The notes: generated by a model from the sequence alone, not told the origin. 34,857 nucleotides of DNA from an uncultured Eubacterium sp. (GCA_910589665.1 CAJUTR010000028.1:1-34857); one strand, 5' to 3'. Shown: positions 24,229 through 32,794, counted from the first letter of the stretch. Made by a program: numbers and translations.

Positions 24229-25235
24229 TGAGGGAGAAGATCCGAAAGTTTTTGCGGTTGAGGAAACAAAATGATATGGTAAAGGTGAGCTGGCTGTTTG
24301 CATTGGCGGGTATCGCCGCCTTTGCCAGTGTATGTTTCCGTGTTTGGGGCATTTATGCTTATGCGGATACGCCGGCAGAATATGTGCTGATGGGAGAAGG
24401 TTTTATTTCTAAAAAATGTGTGGATGAACTGCGTCAGATGGAGGGAGTGGAACGGGTCAGCCGCCAGATGGATGAAACGGTACAGGTGATGTACAGGGGT
24501 GTGTCAGCGGAGTTTGACTGTACGGGGCTGTCGCGGCAATATGTCGAGGGCATGTCTGGCGTGGGAGCGTTGGAGGGGGAAGCGGGATTCGATGGTACAA
24601 AGAAGATTTATATGAACAAGGCGGCTTTTACTGCATGGAAGCAGGCGGTGTCGGAGAAAGGCGGGGATATTTCCGAACTGGAGGAAGGCGGGCCGGAGTT
24701 TGAGGTTCGTTATTCGGGTGCAGGGGATGCCGGGAGTTCAGGTTCGGGGGATACTGTGGGAGCGGGAAGCACTGGGAGGCCGGGTTCAGGAGATCTAGCG
24801 GAAGCAGGAGACGCCGGGGGTTCGAGTTCAGGAGAAACAGCGGGAGAGGGGGATAGCATGAAGGCTGGGGATAGTTCTGGTTCTTCCGGTATCCGTCAGT
24901 GGAAAACTGCGAAATTAGTTGTGATCGAGGGAGGAGTGATGGATGAAGAAGAGGGGGAATCCGGTTTTGCGTGCATGGTGGAAACGGACAGCCGTTTGCT
25001 GAAAGAGGCGTACCAGCTCCGGATCAGGTTTCGGAATCATGATCTGGATGGACTTCAGGTGAAGGCGTTACGGGATTTGGGGTATGAGATTCAGAACGAG
25101 GGGGTACTGATCGAAGAGGAATATGAGATTAAGGGAATACTCCTTCATATCCAGTATGGATTGATGTTGTGTGCGGCTTGTGTCGTAGCTGCGTGGGTGA
25201 TCGGGAGGGGGGTGCCCCATGCCCCAAAGATATAG
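24228..25235 (+). CDS. bitopic membrane protein with FtsX/MacB-like extracellular part and Gly/Ser-rich insert
   Basis: A 335-residue protein that starts at ATG 24228, sharing one base with the previous stop. The first membrane helix (about 20-45) leads into a MacB-like extracytoplasmic domain (CVDELRQMEGVERVSRQMDE) and a low-complexity Gly/Ser/Asp region (about residues 162-222; repeated AGDAG and GSGD motifs). The second membrane helix (about 304-325; GLMLCAACVVAAWVIG) is followed by only a short tail, GRGVPHAPKI. Normal FtsX-type permeases have three C-terminal helices, so this is either a dedicated bitopic partner or a permease that lost its end. A mobile-element scar begins about 30 bases after its stop, which favours truncation. 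Confidence 0.65.
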   Translation: MREKIRKFLRLRKQNDMVKVSWLFALAGIAAFASVCFRVWGIYAYADTPAEYVLMGEGFISKKCVDELRQMEGVERVSRQMDETVQVMYRGVSAEFDCTGLSRQYVEGMSGVGALEGEAGFDGTKKIYMNKAAFTAWKQAVSEKGGDISELEEGGPEFEVRYSGAGDAGSSGSGDTVGAGSTGRPGSGDLAEAGDAGGSSSGETAGEGDSMKAGDSSGSSGIRQWKTAKLVVIEGGVMDEEEGESGFACMVETDSRLLKEAYQLRIRFRNHDLDGLQVKALRDLGYEIQNEGVLIEEEYEIKGILLHIQYGLMLCAACVVAAWVIGRGVPHAPKI

Positions 25236-25267
25236 TAATTAGAAACTCATAATGTTACTGCAAACGG

Positions 25268-25342
25268 AACACTTACCTTGCTGACAATGAGACACGAGCG
25301 CAAGAGCGTATGAAAAGGTTCACAGAACAAATGAAGCAATAA
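25268..25342 (+). pseudogene. C-terminal fragment resembling TnpV of conjugative elements
   Basis: A 24-codon open stretch, NTYLADNETRAQERMKRFTE then QMKQ, ends at TAA 25340. It resembles the region of TnpV (a small protein of Tn4451/Tn5397-like elements and relatives) that reads TYLAxLNEQAQERxxxxxxQM, recalled from memory. No start codon is present. It marks an old element between the surface operon and the MerR gene. Confidence 0.45.
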
Positions 25343-25353
25343 TAAGTAAAAAG

Positions 25354-25386
25354 GCGGCAGGGAGAAACTTCTGCCGCAAATTTTTT
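25354..25386 (+). terminator. rho-independent terminator
   Basis: GCGGCAG (25354-25360) pairs with CTGCCGC (25371-25377) around a ten-base loop, followed by AAATTTTTT. It follows the TnpV-like fragment and isolates the MerR gene from upstream transcription. Confidence 0.8.
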
Positions 25387-25396
25387 GAAAAAGGTC

Positions 25397-25427
25397 TTGC
25401 TTGTGACGTAACGAAATGATGTATAAT
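25397..25427 (+). promoter_or_regulatory. MerR-type promoter with a 19-bp spacer
   Basis: TTGCTT (25397-25402) and TATAAT (25422-25427) are separated by 19 bases, the long spacing typical of promoters activated by MerR-family proteins. GTGACGTAACG lies within the spacer and could be part of the operator. It stands 23 bases before ATG 25450, so the MerR protein probably controls its own gene. Confidence 0.6.
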
Positions 25428-25449
25428 ATATCATAGGAGGTAGGAGATT

Positions 25450-25947
25450 ATGGCAAAACACAGAGCAATACCGCCTGGGTATATGACGGTTGGAGAGGTT
25501 GCAAAGAAAATAGGAGTTACTGTCCGTACATTGCAATATTATGACAAAGAAGGCTTGTTATCCCCTTCAGCAGAAAGTGAAGGTGGGCGAAGGCTTTATA
25601 CAGATAAAGATTTAGTTATACTTCATCCAATTATATCTTTGAAATCATTGGGTTTTTCTTTGGATGATATAAAGCATCACTTAATTTCTTTAGAAACACC
25701 GGCTGATGTGGCAACCGCCCTTACCGAACAGGCAGATAGCATACGAGAAAAAATAGAACAGCTAACTGCTTCTTTGACCGCAATCGAACAGTTAAGGGAA
25801 GAAGTGTTACAAATGCAGACAGTCAATTTTAAGAAGTACGCAGATATTATAATCAATCTACAAATGAAAAATGACTCTTACTATCTCATTAAGCGGTTTG
25901 ATGACGATACGCTAGATCATATCCGTAATCGGTTTGAATGGACTTGA
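25450..25947 (+). CDS. MerR-family regulator, C-terminally truncated
   Basis: A 165-residue protein with a complete MerR winged-helix (residues 12-80; YMTVGEVAKKIGVTVRTLQY and GGRRLYTDKDL) and a coiled-coil helix (85-135). The effector part begins (INLQMKNDSYYLIKRFDDDTLDHI) and stops abruptly with EWT, where the sequence changes into an ABC ATPase in another frame. Related MerR proteins that precede ABC genes are longer, so a deletion probably removed its end and the start of the ATPase gene. DNA binding may persist without ligand control. Ribosome binding site AGGAGG is nine bases before ATG 25450. Confidence 0.8.
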   Translation: MAKHRAIPPGYMTVGEVAKKIGVTVRTLQYYDKEGLLSPSAESEGGRRLYTDKDLVILHPIISLKSLGFSLDDIKHHLISLETPADVATALTEQADSIREKIEQLTASLTAIEQLREEVLQMQTVNFKKYADIIINLQMKNDSYYLIKRFDDDTLDHIRNRFEWT

Positions 25948-26548
25948 TTTTGAAATTGAAAAGGGAGAAACTTTCGCTCTGCTCGGTGTAAATGGTGCAG
26001 GAAAAACCACAGCCCTTGAATGTATTGAGGGTTTGAGAAAATATGATAGCGGAACAATTATGGTAAACGGGGAAATGGGTATTCAGTTGCAATCATCATC
26101 TTTACCTGCCCATATCAAACCGATGGAGGCTGTAAGATTATTTTCAAAATGGAACAAGGCAAAGATTGATTTCACTATGCTTAACGCTCTTGGAATCAAA
26201 GACACCACGGAGAAACAGTACATCTAACTATCCACAGGACAAAAAAGGCGATTACATCTTGCCCTTGCACTTATTGGTAATCCAAATATAATTTTTCTCG
26301 ATGAGCCGACTGCGGGACTTGATACCCTGGGCAGGGTTTCACTTCACGAGCAAATTCGCAAACTCAAGTCACAAGGGAAAACGATCGTTTTGGCAAGTCA
26401 CGACATGGCAGAAGTGGAAGACTTATGTGACCGCCTTGTAATTTTGAATAATGGGAATATTGCCTTTTGTGGCACAGCGGCAGAACTGACAGATAAGATT
26501 GGGGAAAAGTATTTTATCCATATCACCTCGCCCATCCGTATCCCCTGA
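25934..26548 (+). pseudogene. ABC transporter ATPase remnant: start deleted, in-frame TAA, end truncated
   Basis: One frame encodes ATPase sequence from DFEIEKGETFALLGVNGAGK (Walker A GVNGAGKTT) to KIGEKYFIHIT. A TAA at 26225-26227 replaces the Gln just before the signature LSTGQKRRLHLALAL; CAA to TAA would explain it. Walker B (IIFLDEPTAGLD) and H-loop (VLASHD) follow. About 20 residues before the first strand are missing because of the fusion to MerR, and the normal C-terminal third is lost near 26530, where a minus-strand gene takes over. Two independent losses plus a nonsense codon show decay. Confidence 0.8.
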
Positions 26549-26967
26549 TTGAAAATATAGAACTTCATACCTTCCCGGATTTTATGTGGGTCGATCATAT
26601 CCGTAATCAAGCGTAGTTTGGCGCCTTTAAAAAAGATAGACCACCTTTTGCATAATCGCACGCAGCCAGTCTGAGTGACTGGCTGCCCATTTTGATCCAC
26701 AAAGCAGATTGGAAATATCATATGGTTGTAAATGCGGAATCGTGGGAAACCGATGCCGCCATCGCGCAGAGAATACCAATGAATTGTTACGGTACATAAT
26801 TTCGGTTCCTCCGGTGTCAGGTATTTCCCAAAATCGGGATGTCGATAGTACGGTGTTTTTCCAACAAATAGAACATTTATCATAAGAAAGGCAAAAAAGC
26901 TTACAATGCGGGGATGGACAAAGGTCGTAATATCATGTAAAATGCCAAAAATATAATTGTGGCCATG
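26540..26967 (-). pseudogene. truncated hypothetical protein
   Basis: A minus-strand frame, open from about 26967, reads a short hydrophobic segment (IVSFFAFLMINVLFVG) then soluble sequence (TPYYRHPDFGKYLTPEEPKL, IHWYSLRDGGIGFPRFRIYN, GMKFYIFNQGIRMGE) until it runs into the antisense of the ABC ATPase fragment near 26540. The nominal stop, further on at 26398, is within that foreign DNA. ATG 26883 is a possible start but has no ribosome binding site. The family is not recognised. It looks like a gene cut by the same rearrangement that truncated the ATPase. Confidence 0.4.
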
Positions 26968-27043
26968 TCAGGAAGATATCGTCCCCATTTTCCACAGCTC
27001 TTGCAAGGATTTTCATTTATATCAAAGCCATTCTTTTATTGTT

Positions 27044-28444
27044 TCACTTCTTAATCTTTATTTTATGTTTATTTAACCAGAAATCAGGAGTATCTCCTTC
27101 AATATCATAAATCGGCCCAACCTGAAAATAATAGGTTTTGCCTTTTTTTAAATTTTGGAACACTGTTTTGGCGGGATAACCCGTAATATATTTACTTTTT
27201 GCATTTCTCATAGTTTTATTTGTAGAATAGCGAACTAAATATTGAAAACATGCAGCGTCTCTATCAAGTAGATTTTCAGGATCTCCCACTTTTAACTCCA
27301 CGGCTCCCTTTTTGGTGTTTTTTGCGGAGTATTCAAACCAGATCGGATGTAGTTCTGGCCATCGTACCACTGGCCCCAAATGCAATCTCCGGTCAATTGC
27401 TTCATAAGTGCCATCCTTGTCCTTTGACTTCATATCCCAACAATCCCATCCGGCCATAACATAACCTTTCCGTTTCACGTTTTTGGGAATGCGGAGTAAT
27501 GTTCCGTATTCATAGTATTCTGGCAGTTTTCCGGTTTTCTTCCCACCATCAAGTTTATAAATGATCTTTAGTTTTTTGCCTCTGGCCGCCGCTGTTTTTT
27601 TGGCAGGTACACTTTTTACATGTTTTCCATTTGATTTCCATATTCTGTATCCGTCAAAGTCATAAATTTCACAGGATAATCGGGAGCGGTTTACAATTGT
27701 TTTCAATTTTGGACAGCATTCGATGGCGTTCTTTTTCCAAACTTCTAATGAAGCAGGCAGTACCAGTTTTTCCAAGTTGAAACAATACCAAAAGGTGAGT
27801 CGCCGGATTTCTGTTACGGAGTCAGGGATTACCACATCTTTAAGGGAACTGCAGTTGTAAAAAGCCCATTCGCCTATCTTTTTTAATCGTGTTCCAAAAG
27901 ACGGCCATTTTAATGATCCGCAGTTCGCAAATGCAAATTCTCCGATTTCTTCCACCGCCTTTGCATTCTTGACTTTTTTCAGGGATTTACATTCATTAAA
28001 TGCTTCAGCACCAATATATATTGTTTTGGGAATATTCACTTCTTTCAGAGATTGGCAGTTGCTGAATGCTTTTGTTTCAATTCTTGTAGCCCCAGGCATA
28101 TCCACTTTTTTTAGAGAGTGGCAAGACATAAAGAGATTGTCATGGATTGCCGTTATTGTATTAGGCAGTTTAACGGTTTCCATTTTAGTAAATCCCCACA
28201 GATTAACATTTTGCAGATCGGTTATTCCTTCTTCTATGATAAGATGTTTTGTATTTTCTTTATATTTGTACAGTTCCTGTTGATCTGATACGATTCCTGT
28301 TCCCGAGATTGTCAGGGTATCATTGTCAGAAAGGGAGTAATGGATGTTTGATACGGTTCCTTCCGCCTTACAAATGCAGCCAAATAGAAAAACTCCAATC
28401 AGACAGATTATAAGCGAGATAAAATGTTTAAAATATTTTTTCAT
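27044..28444 (-). CDS. exported BspA-like leucine-rich repeat protein
   Basis: A 466-residue surface or secreted protein. ATG 28444 is chosen (AGGAGA eight bases upstream) over the longer frame. Residues 1-30 form a signal peptide with LFGC near its end, which could be a lipobox, though Phe at that place is unusual. LRR_5/BspA-type repeats (about residues 60-265; units such as LFMSCHSLKKVDMPGATRIE, AFSNCQSLKEVNIPKT, AFYNCSSLKDVVIPDSVTEI) follow. Then a Listeria-Bacteroides-type repeat (about 290-345; YKLDGGKKTGKLPEYYEYGT, KGYVMAGWDCW) and a fibronectin-III-like end (YLVRYSTNKTMRNAKSKYIT, LKKGKTYYFQVGPIY). Such proteins bind host or bacterial surfaces. Genes beside it are also exported proteins. 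Confidence 0.85.
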   Translation of the reverse strand: MKKYFKHFISLIICLIGVFLFGCICKAEGTVSNIHYSLSDNDTLTISGTGIVSDQQELYKYKENTKHLIIEEGITDLQNVNLWGFTKMETVKLPNTITAIHDNLFMSCHSLKKVDMPGATRIETKAFSNCQSLKEVNIPKTIYIGAEAFNECKSLKKVKNAKAVEEIGEFAFANCGSLKWPSFGTRLKKIGEWAFYNCSSLKDVVIPDSVTEIRRLTFWYCFNLEKLVLPASLEVWKKNAIECCPKLKTIVNRSRLSCEIYDFDGYRIWKSNGKHVKSVPAKKTAAARGKKLKIIYKLDGGKKTGKLPEYYEYGTLLRIPKNVKRKGYVMAGWDCWDMKSKDKDGTYEAIDRRLHLGPVVRWPELHPIWFEYSAKNTKKGAVELKVGDPENLLDRDAACFQYLVRYSTNKTMRNAKSKYITGYPAKTVFQNLKKGKTYYFQVGPIYDIEGDTPDFWLNKHKIKIKK

Positions 28445-28474
28445 GAGACATTCTCCTAATAATAGATAGATAAA

Positions 28475-28506
28475 CATAATGAACTGGATATTACCAGCTC
28501 ATTATG
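28475..28506 (-). terminator. hairpin between two minus-strand secreted-protein genes
   Basis: CATAATGA, a mismatch, CTGG (28475-28487) pairs with CCAG, a mismatch, TCATTATG (28494-28506) around a six-base loop. On the minus strand TTTATCTATCT follows. It probably ends transcription of the locus at 28525-29176. Confidence 0.6.
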
Positions 28507-28524
28507 CGAATGTAGAGTTGGTAT

Positions 28525-29176
28525 TTAACCTTTTATTTTACTTAACGGTACCGAATAAATATATTGCTTTTGTTTTGATACTTTCTTTCCTGATGGGGCA
28601 ACTAAAAAATTCAAGTTGTTTCCTACCACACAACCTCCTTCGAGTTCTCGCGTTCCAGTATACTTTTTTATTTTAGGAGCCACCTTTACTATATTATATT
28701 TAGGTTTTTGGTTTTTGCCTTTTTTTAAAGTAATACAACTAACATACAGTGATTGTTTATCAGCTTCGTTACCACTTGTTATATACACGCTCCAAGTGCC
28801 ATTATTATTCTTTTTAACATCTACTGATTGAAAAGAACCTCCAGGTTGTACTGTATCTGAAAGTTTTTCTTTCATTTCAACTGTGTGGCTTGTGATGCAA
28901 GCATTACGTAAATCGTCAAATGATAATAAATTTTTTGCTTTTTGTTTTTTATAAAGTATTTTGCAAATTTTTTTCATATCATATAGTGATAATTGTACCT
29001 TTGCAGATTTCACCTTACTCCAAACAACAAGCGTAGAACTATCACTTGTAACAGCAGCATCTACTCGTGTTAGTTTCCGCCTTTGCGGTTATGGGACAAT
29101 GACTCGTGATACTTCCTGCAAACAGTGAAAAGATCAGTAGCATTGGAACAACATGTTTCAATTTCTTCATTTTCAT
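28525..29176 (-). pseudogene. secreted protein gene broken by a frameshift
   Basis: ATG 29176, behind GGAGGAGAAT, begins a clear signal peptide (MKMKKLKHVVPMLLIFSLFA, then GSITSHCPITAKAE) that runs out at TGA 29044. One base out of phase, sequence continues with VDAAVTSDSSTLVVWSKVKS and a soluble domain to TAA 28525 (GGSFQSVDVKKNNNGTWSVY, IVKVAPKIKKYTGTRELEGG). The shift lies near 29060. The family is not recognised; C-terminal lysine-rich beta text suggests an extracellular protein of about 215 residues. A single-base sequencing error is an alternative to real decay. Confidence 0.6.
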
Positions 29177-29476
29177 ATTCTCCTCCTTCTTTTTCAAAAT
29201 TTCTCACCTATCATAACAAACTTATTTATCCTAGTCAATAGAGCGATAATTTCTAATAAGTTAACAAAAAAGAACTTTAGATCTGCCGCGTTCCGTGCGA
29301 GCCGTCTTGGAACTATGAACGCACATTTTCACATCTTAAGAATTTCGTAGGAAAATCATAAGAATTTCAAAAGAAAATCATCATCATATATTTAGTGGAT
29401 TTCAATAAACGATCTTCCGCTTCTTGCTACAATGATGTCATCACATGAATAAAAAACTGAATTGGAGGAGTGTCTT
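29177..29476. other. divergent intergenic region upstream of vanG
   Basis: Three hundred AT-rich bases between divergent genes. TACAAT (29428-29433) is a credible -10 for the ligase gene, but no good -35 lies at 16-18 bases, so an activator such as a VanR-type regulator could be required. No hairpin or small gene is convincing. Confidence 0.4.
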
Positions 29477-30550
29477 ATGTTGTCGCGTAACATTATGCCA
29501 GCAAATGCCAGCAAGAAGATCGCGGTGATTTTTGGTGGTCATTCCACTGAATATGAAGTATCGCTGCAATCCGTTTCTGCGGTGCTGGAATATATCGACC
29601 ATGACCGATATGAGGTAATACCGATCGGCATCACAAGAGAGGGAAACTGGTATCACTATACGGGCGAGTACAGCCGGATTCCGGAGGATCGATGGTGGAC
29701 AGAAGCCGAATCGATCCATCCGGTCGCGGTATCGGTAAACCGGTCGGCGGGGAGCCTGATCGAGTTTTCCGGCGACGGCTACAGCCGGATCCCGGTGGAT
29801 CTGGTGTTCCCTGTCCTGCACGGTAAAAATGGTGAGGACGGTACGCTGCAGGGGATGTTTGAATTGGCGGGCATTCCCGTCGTCGGCTGTGATACGCTTT
29901 CTTCTGCTTTGTGCATGGATAAGGAGCGGGCGCATCAGATCGTCCGGCAGGCGGGAATTTCGGTGCCGCAGTCGGTTACGTTTCGGGAGTCGGAAAAGGA
30001 AGAGGCACTCGAAAAGATTTGTGGCAGCCTTACATTTCCACTGTTTGTAAAACCGGTCCGCGCCGGTTCTTCGTTTGGAATTTCGAGGATTACCGAAGAA
30101 AAGGAACTCCGCGCCGCAGTCGAGCAGGCGTTTGAACATGACAGAGAGGTGATCGTGGAAGAGGCGGTGGAAGGTTTTGAGGTGGGATGCGCCGTGCTCG
30201 GCAGCGAGACGCTGACGGTCGGCCGGGTCGATGAGATCGAACTGTCTACAGGCTTTTTTGACTTCACGGAAAAATACACGATGAAATCGTCGAAGATCCA
30301 TGTGCCGGCGCGGATTGATGCCGGGACAGAAAAGAGGGTACAGGAAACGGCCGCCGTCATATACCGGGCGCTGGGGTGTTCCGGTTTTGCCCGGGTAGAT
30401 ATGTTCCTGACGCCTGACGGGGAGATCGTATTCAATGAAGTAAACACCATTCCGGGGTTTACCGCCCACAGCCGTTATCCCAATATGATGAAGGGGATCG
30501 GACTGACATTTGGCGACATGCTGGACAAGTTTCTGGCTCAGTATGACTAA
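29477..30550 (+). CDS. vanG: D-alanine--D-serine ligase, VanG type
   Basis: A 357-residue ATP-grasp ligase that joins D-Ala to D-Ser, producing peptidoglycan precursors with low vancomycin affinity. N-terminal KIAVIFGGHSTEYEVSLQSV, central FPVLHGKNGEDGTLQGMFEL and LFVKPVRAGSSFGISR, then the omega-loop FFDFTEKYTMKSSKIHVPAR, which resembles VanG rather than ordinary Ddl or VanA, and the metal site FNEVNTIPGFTAHSRYPNMM. ATG 29477 is preferred to an upstream TTG because GGAGGAG lies eight bases before it. The racemase gene follows after 16 bases. No vanXY or vanRS gene is adjacent, so resistance cannot be assumed. Confidence 0.88.
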   Translation: MLSRNIMPANASKKIAVIFGGHSTEYEVSLQSVSAVLEYIDHDRYEVIPIGITREGNWYHYTGEYSRIPEDRWWTEAESIHPVAVSVNRSAGSLIEFSGDGYSRIPVDLVFPVLHGKNGEDGTLQGMFELAGIPVVGCDTLSSALCMDKERAHQIVRQAGISVPQSVTFRESEKEEALEKICGSLTFPLFVKPVRAGSSFGISRITEEKELRAAVEQAFEHDREVIVEEAVEGFEVGCAVLGSETLTVGRVDEIELSTGFFDFTEKYTMKSSKIHVPARIDAGTEKRVQETAAVIYRALGCSGFARVDMFLTPDGEIVFNEVNTIPGFTAHSRYPNMMKGIGLTFGDMLDKFLAQYD

Positions 30551-30566
30551 GGCGGGAGGTGGTTTT

Positions 30567-32780
30567 GTGCAGCAGAAGGAAACGTATCCGGGAATTGACT
30601 GTTTTCGTCTTTGGGCGGCGCTTCTCGTCGTTGCCATACATACGTCGCCGCTCGCCATGTTTGGTGGCACGGGCGATTTTATACTGACGCGTGTCGCCGC
30701 TCGTGTCGCCGTACCGTTTTTTTTTATGACATCGGGTTTTTTTCTCATTTCGCATTATGCGGAAAATGCGGACAGGCTCGTGCGGTTTGTAAAGCATACG
30801 TGCCTGATCTACGGGCTGGCGATCGTGTTCTATCTGCCGGTCAATGTGTATAACGGGTATTTTCAAATGGATGAACTTGCACCGAATTTCATAAAGGATC
30901 TGGTGTTTGACGGCACGGTATATCATTTGTGGTATCTGCCGGCATCGGTGATTGGCGCGATGATCGCCTGGTATCTCGTGCGGCGGTTTGATCATCCGAA
31001 GGCGGTGCTCATTACGGCGGGGCTGTATGTGGTCGGATTGTTTGGCGATAGTTATTATGGTCTGGCCGAGGGTGTCTGGGAAGGGGAAAGTTTTTATCGG
31101 TTTTTGTTTCAATTATCGGATCATACGAGGAATGGCGTCTTTTTTGCCCCTGTGTTTTTTGTGCTTGGCGGATTTATCGCGGACAGCCGGCGGGAGATGG
31201 ATCTGTTCACAAGTGCGCGCGGGTTTGGCGTCGGTTTTGCCCTGATGTTGGGCGAGGCCATGTGCCTGCGGCGTTTTGGGCTGCAGCGTCATGACAGCAT
31301 GTATTTGTTTTTACTGCCCTGCGCTTATTTCCTTTTCCAGATGCTTCTGCATGTCAGGGGGAAGCGCAGGGAGCGGCTGCGGACGTTGTCGCTGCTCGTG
31401 TATCTATTGCACCCGATGGTCATCATTTTCGTGCGGCTGTTTGCTAAGGGGCTTCATTTGCAGGGGTTGCTCGTGGAAAATAGTGTTGTGCACTATGTGG
31501 CGGTTTGTCTGCTGTCCGTGGGAGGGAGTATGGCGGCGGTTGGCGTGTGGGAGAGATTCGGGCCGTATCGGAGGGATGGCGAAAATGGAAGGAACAGGGT
31601 ACATGAAGGGCACCGGGCATATGAGAGATACGGGCTGCAACAGGCCGGGCGACGACAGAGGCGGGCGTCAGCGCGCGGCGGCCGGACGTATGTGGAGATC
31701 AATCTGCAAAATCTCGAGCACAATGTGAGGGAGTTACGGCGGGCTATGCCGTCTGGCTGCCGTCTGATGGCGGTGGTCAAGGCGGAGGCCTACGGACACG
31801 GCTCGTTTGAAATCGCGACCCATCTGGAAAAGAGCGGGGTGCGGGCGTTTGCGGTGGCGACGATCGATGAGGGGATCCGGCTCAGAACGTATGGGATACG
31901 GGGGGAGATACTTATTTTAGGTTTTACGGATGTCATTCGTGCGGCGGAATTGAAGAAATATGATCTCATGCAGACGCTGATCAATTGTTCGTATGCGGAG
32001 GAGCTGGACAGGCAGGGCGTGAGGATCAGGGCGCATATTAAGATTGATACCGGTATGCACCGGCTTGGAGAGCCGGCGGGGAAGACGGATGGGGTGAAGC
32101 GGATGTTTGAACTGGAGCATATCGATGTCTGCGGGATGTTTACGCATCTGTCCTGTGCGGATCGTTTGGAGGAAGAAGATGTGGCGTTTACGAGAAAGCA
32201 GGTCGAGCGGTTTTATGCGCTTGTGGATGAGCTGCGGGCGGACGGGGTACGGATTCCGAAACTGCATATTCAGAGCAGTTATGGTTTGCTAAATTATCCA
32301 GAACTGCGCTGTAATTATGTGAGGGCCGGTATTGCCTTGTTTGGCGTTCCCAGTTCTCCGGGGGATGATACGATCGTTCATCTGGATCTGCGCCCAGTTC
32401 TTTCACTGAAGAGTAAGATCGTATTGATCCGGTCGTTGAAAAAAGGCGAGTGCGTCGGGTACGGGAGGGAGTTTATAGCGGAGCGTGACAGCCGGATCGC
32501 GATGGTGTCGGCCGGGTACGCGGATGGGTATCCGCGGGGACTGTCCTGTGGGAAGGGGAACGTGTGGGTCAATGATTGCCTGGTGCCGGTCATTGGCCGC
32601 GTCTGTATGGATCAGCTTGCGGTCGATATAACGGATGCGGAGGGAGTAGAGGTTGGAGATACCGTAGTGCTTATAGGCGGTGAAATGGGGGAGGGGGCAT
32701 CCGCGCCGGAGCTTGCAGGGAGGTGCGGAAGTATCAGTAATGAACTGCTCAGCAGGTTGGGGACGAGGGTTCGGGCGTAA
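30567..32780 (+). CDS. vanT: membrane-bound serine/alanine racemase, VanT type
   Basis: A 737-residue two-domain protein. The N-terminal half (about 1-325) is an acyltransferase-3-like membrane domain with about ten helices (CFRLWAALLVVAIHTSPLAM, VAVPFFFMTSGFFLISHYAE). A basic, low-complexity linker (about 325-372; arginine-rich) joins it to an alanine-racemase fold: TYVEINLQNLEHNVREL, the PLP lysine in LMAVVKAEAYGHG, the catalytic tyrosine region VSAGYADGYPRGLS, and RVCMDQLAVDIT. It supplies D-Ser to the VanG ligase. GTG 30567 is used because GGGAGGTGG lies just upstream and matches the domain start. It follows the ligase by 16 bases and ends at a strong terminator. Confidence 0.88.
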   Translation: MQQKETYPGIDCFRLWAALLVVAIHTSPLAMFGGTGDFILTRVAARVAVPFFFMTSGFFLISHYAENADRLVRFVKHTCLIYGLAIVFYLPVNVYNGYFQMDELAPNFIKDLVFDGTVYHLWYLPASVIGAMIAWYLVRRFDHPKAVLITAGLYVVGLFGDSYYGLAEGVWEGESFYRFLFQLSDHTRNGVFFAPVFFVLGGFIADSRREMDLFTSARGFGVGFALMLGEAMCLRRFGLQRHDSMYLFLLPCAYFLFQMLLHVRGKRRERLRTLSLLVYLLHPMVIIFVRLFAKGLHLQGLLVENSVVHYVAVCLLSVGGSMAAVGVWERFGPYRRDGENGRNRVHEGHRAYERYGLQQAGRRQRRASARGGRTYVEINLQNLEHNVRELRRAMPSGCRLMAVVKAEAYGHGSFEIATHLEKSGVRAFAVATIDEGIRLRTYGIRGEILILGFTDVIRAAELKKYDLMQTLINCSYAEELDRQGVRIRAHIKIDTGMHRLGEPAGKTDGVKRMFELEHIDVCGMFTHLSCADRLEEEDVAFTRKQVERFYALVDELRADGVRIPKLHIQSSYGLLNYPELRCNYVRAGIALFGVPSSPGDDTIVHLDLRPVLSLKSKIVLIRSLKKGECVGYGREFIAERDSRIAMVSAGYADGYPRGLSCGKGNVWVNDCLVPVIGRVCMDQLAVDITDAEGVEVGDTVVLIGGEMGEGASAPELAGRCGSISNELLSRLGTRVRA

Positions 32781-32794
32781 GAAATTTGATGAAT

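Noticed and set aside
29441..30748. Long minus-strand open frame opposite vanG
   Set aside because: It is the antisense shadow of a strongly supported ligase gene and has no ribosome binding site or protein-family character.
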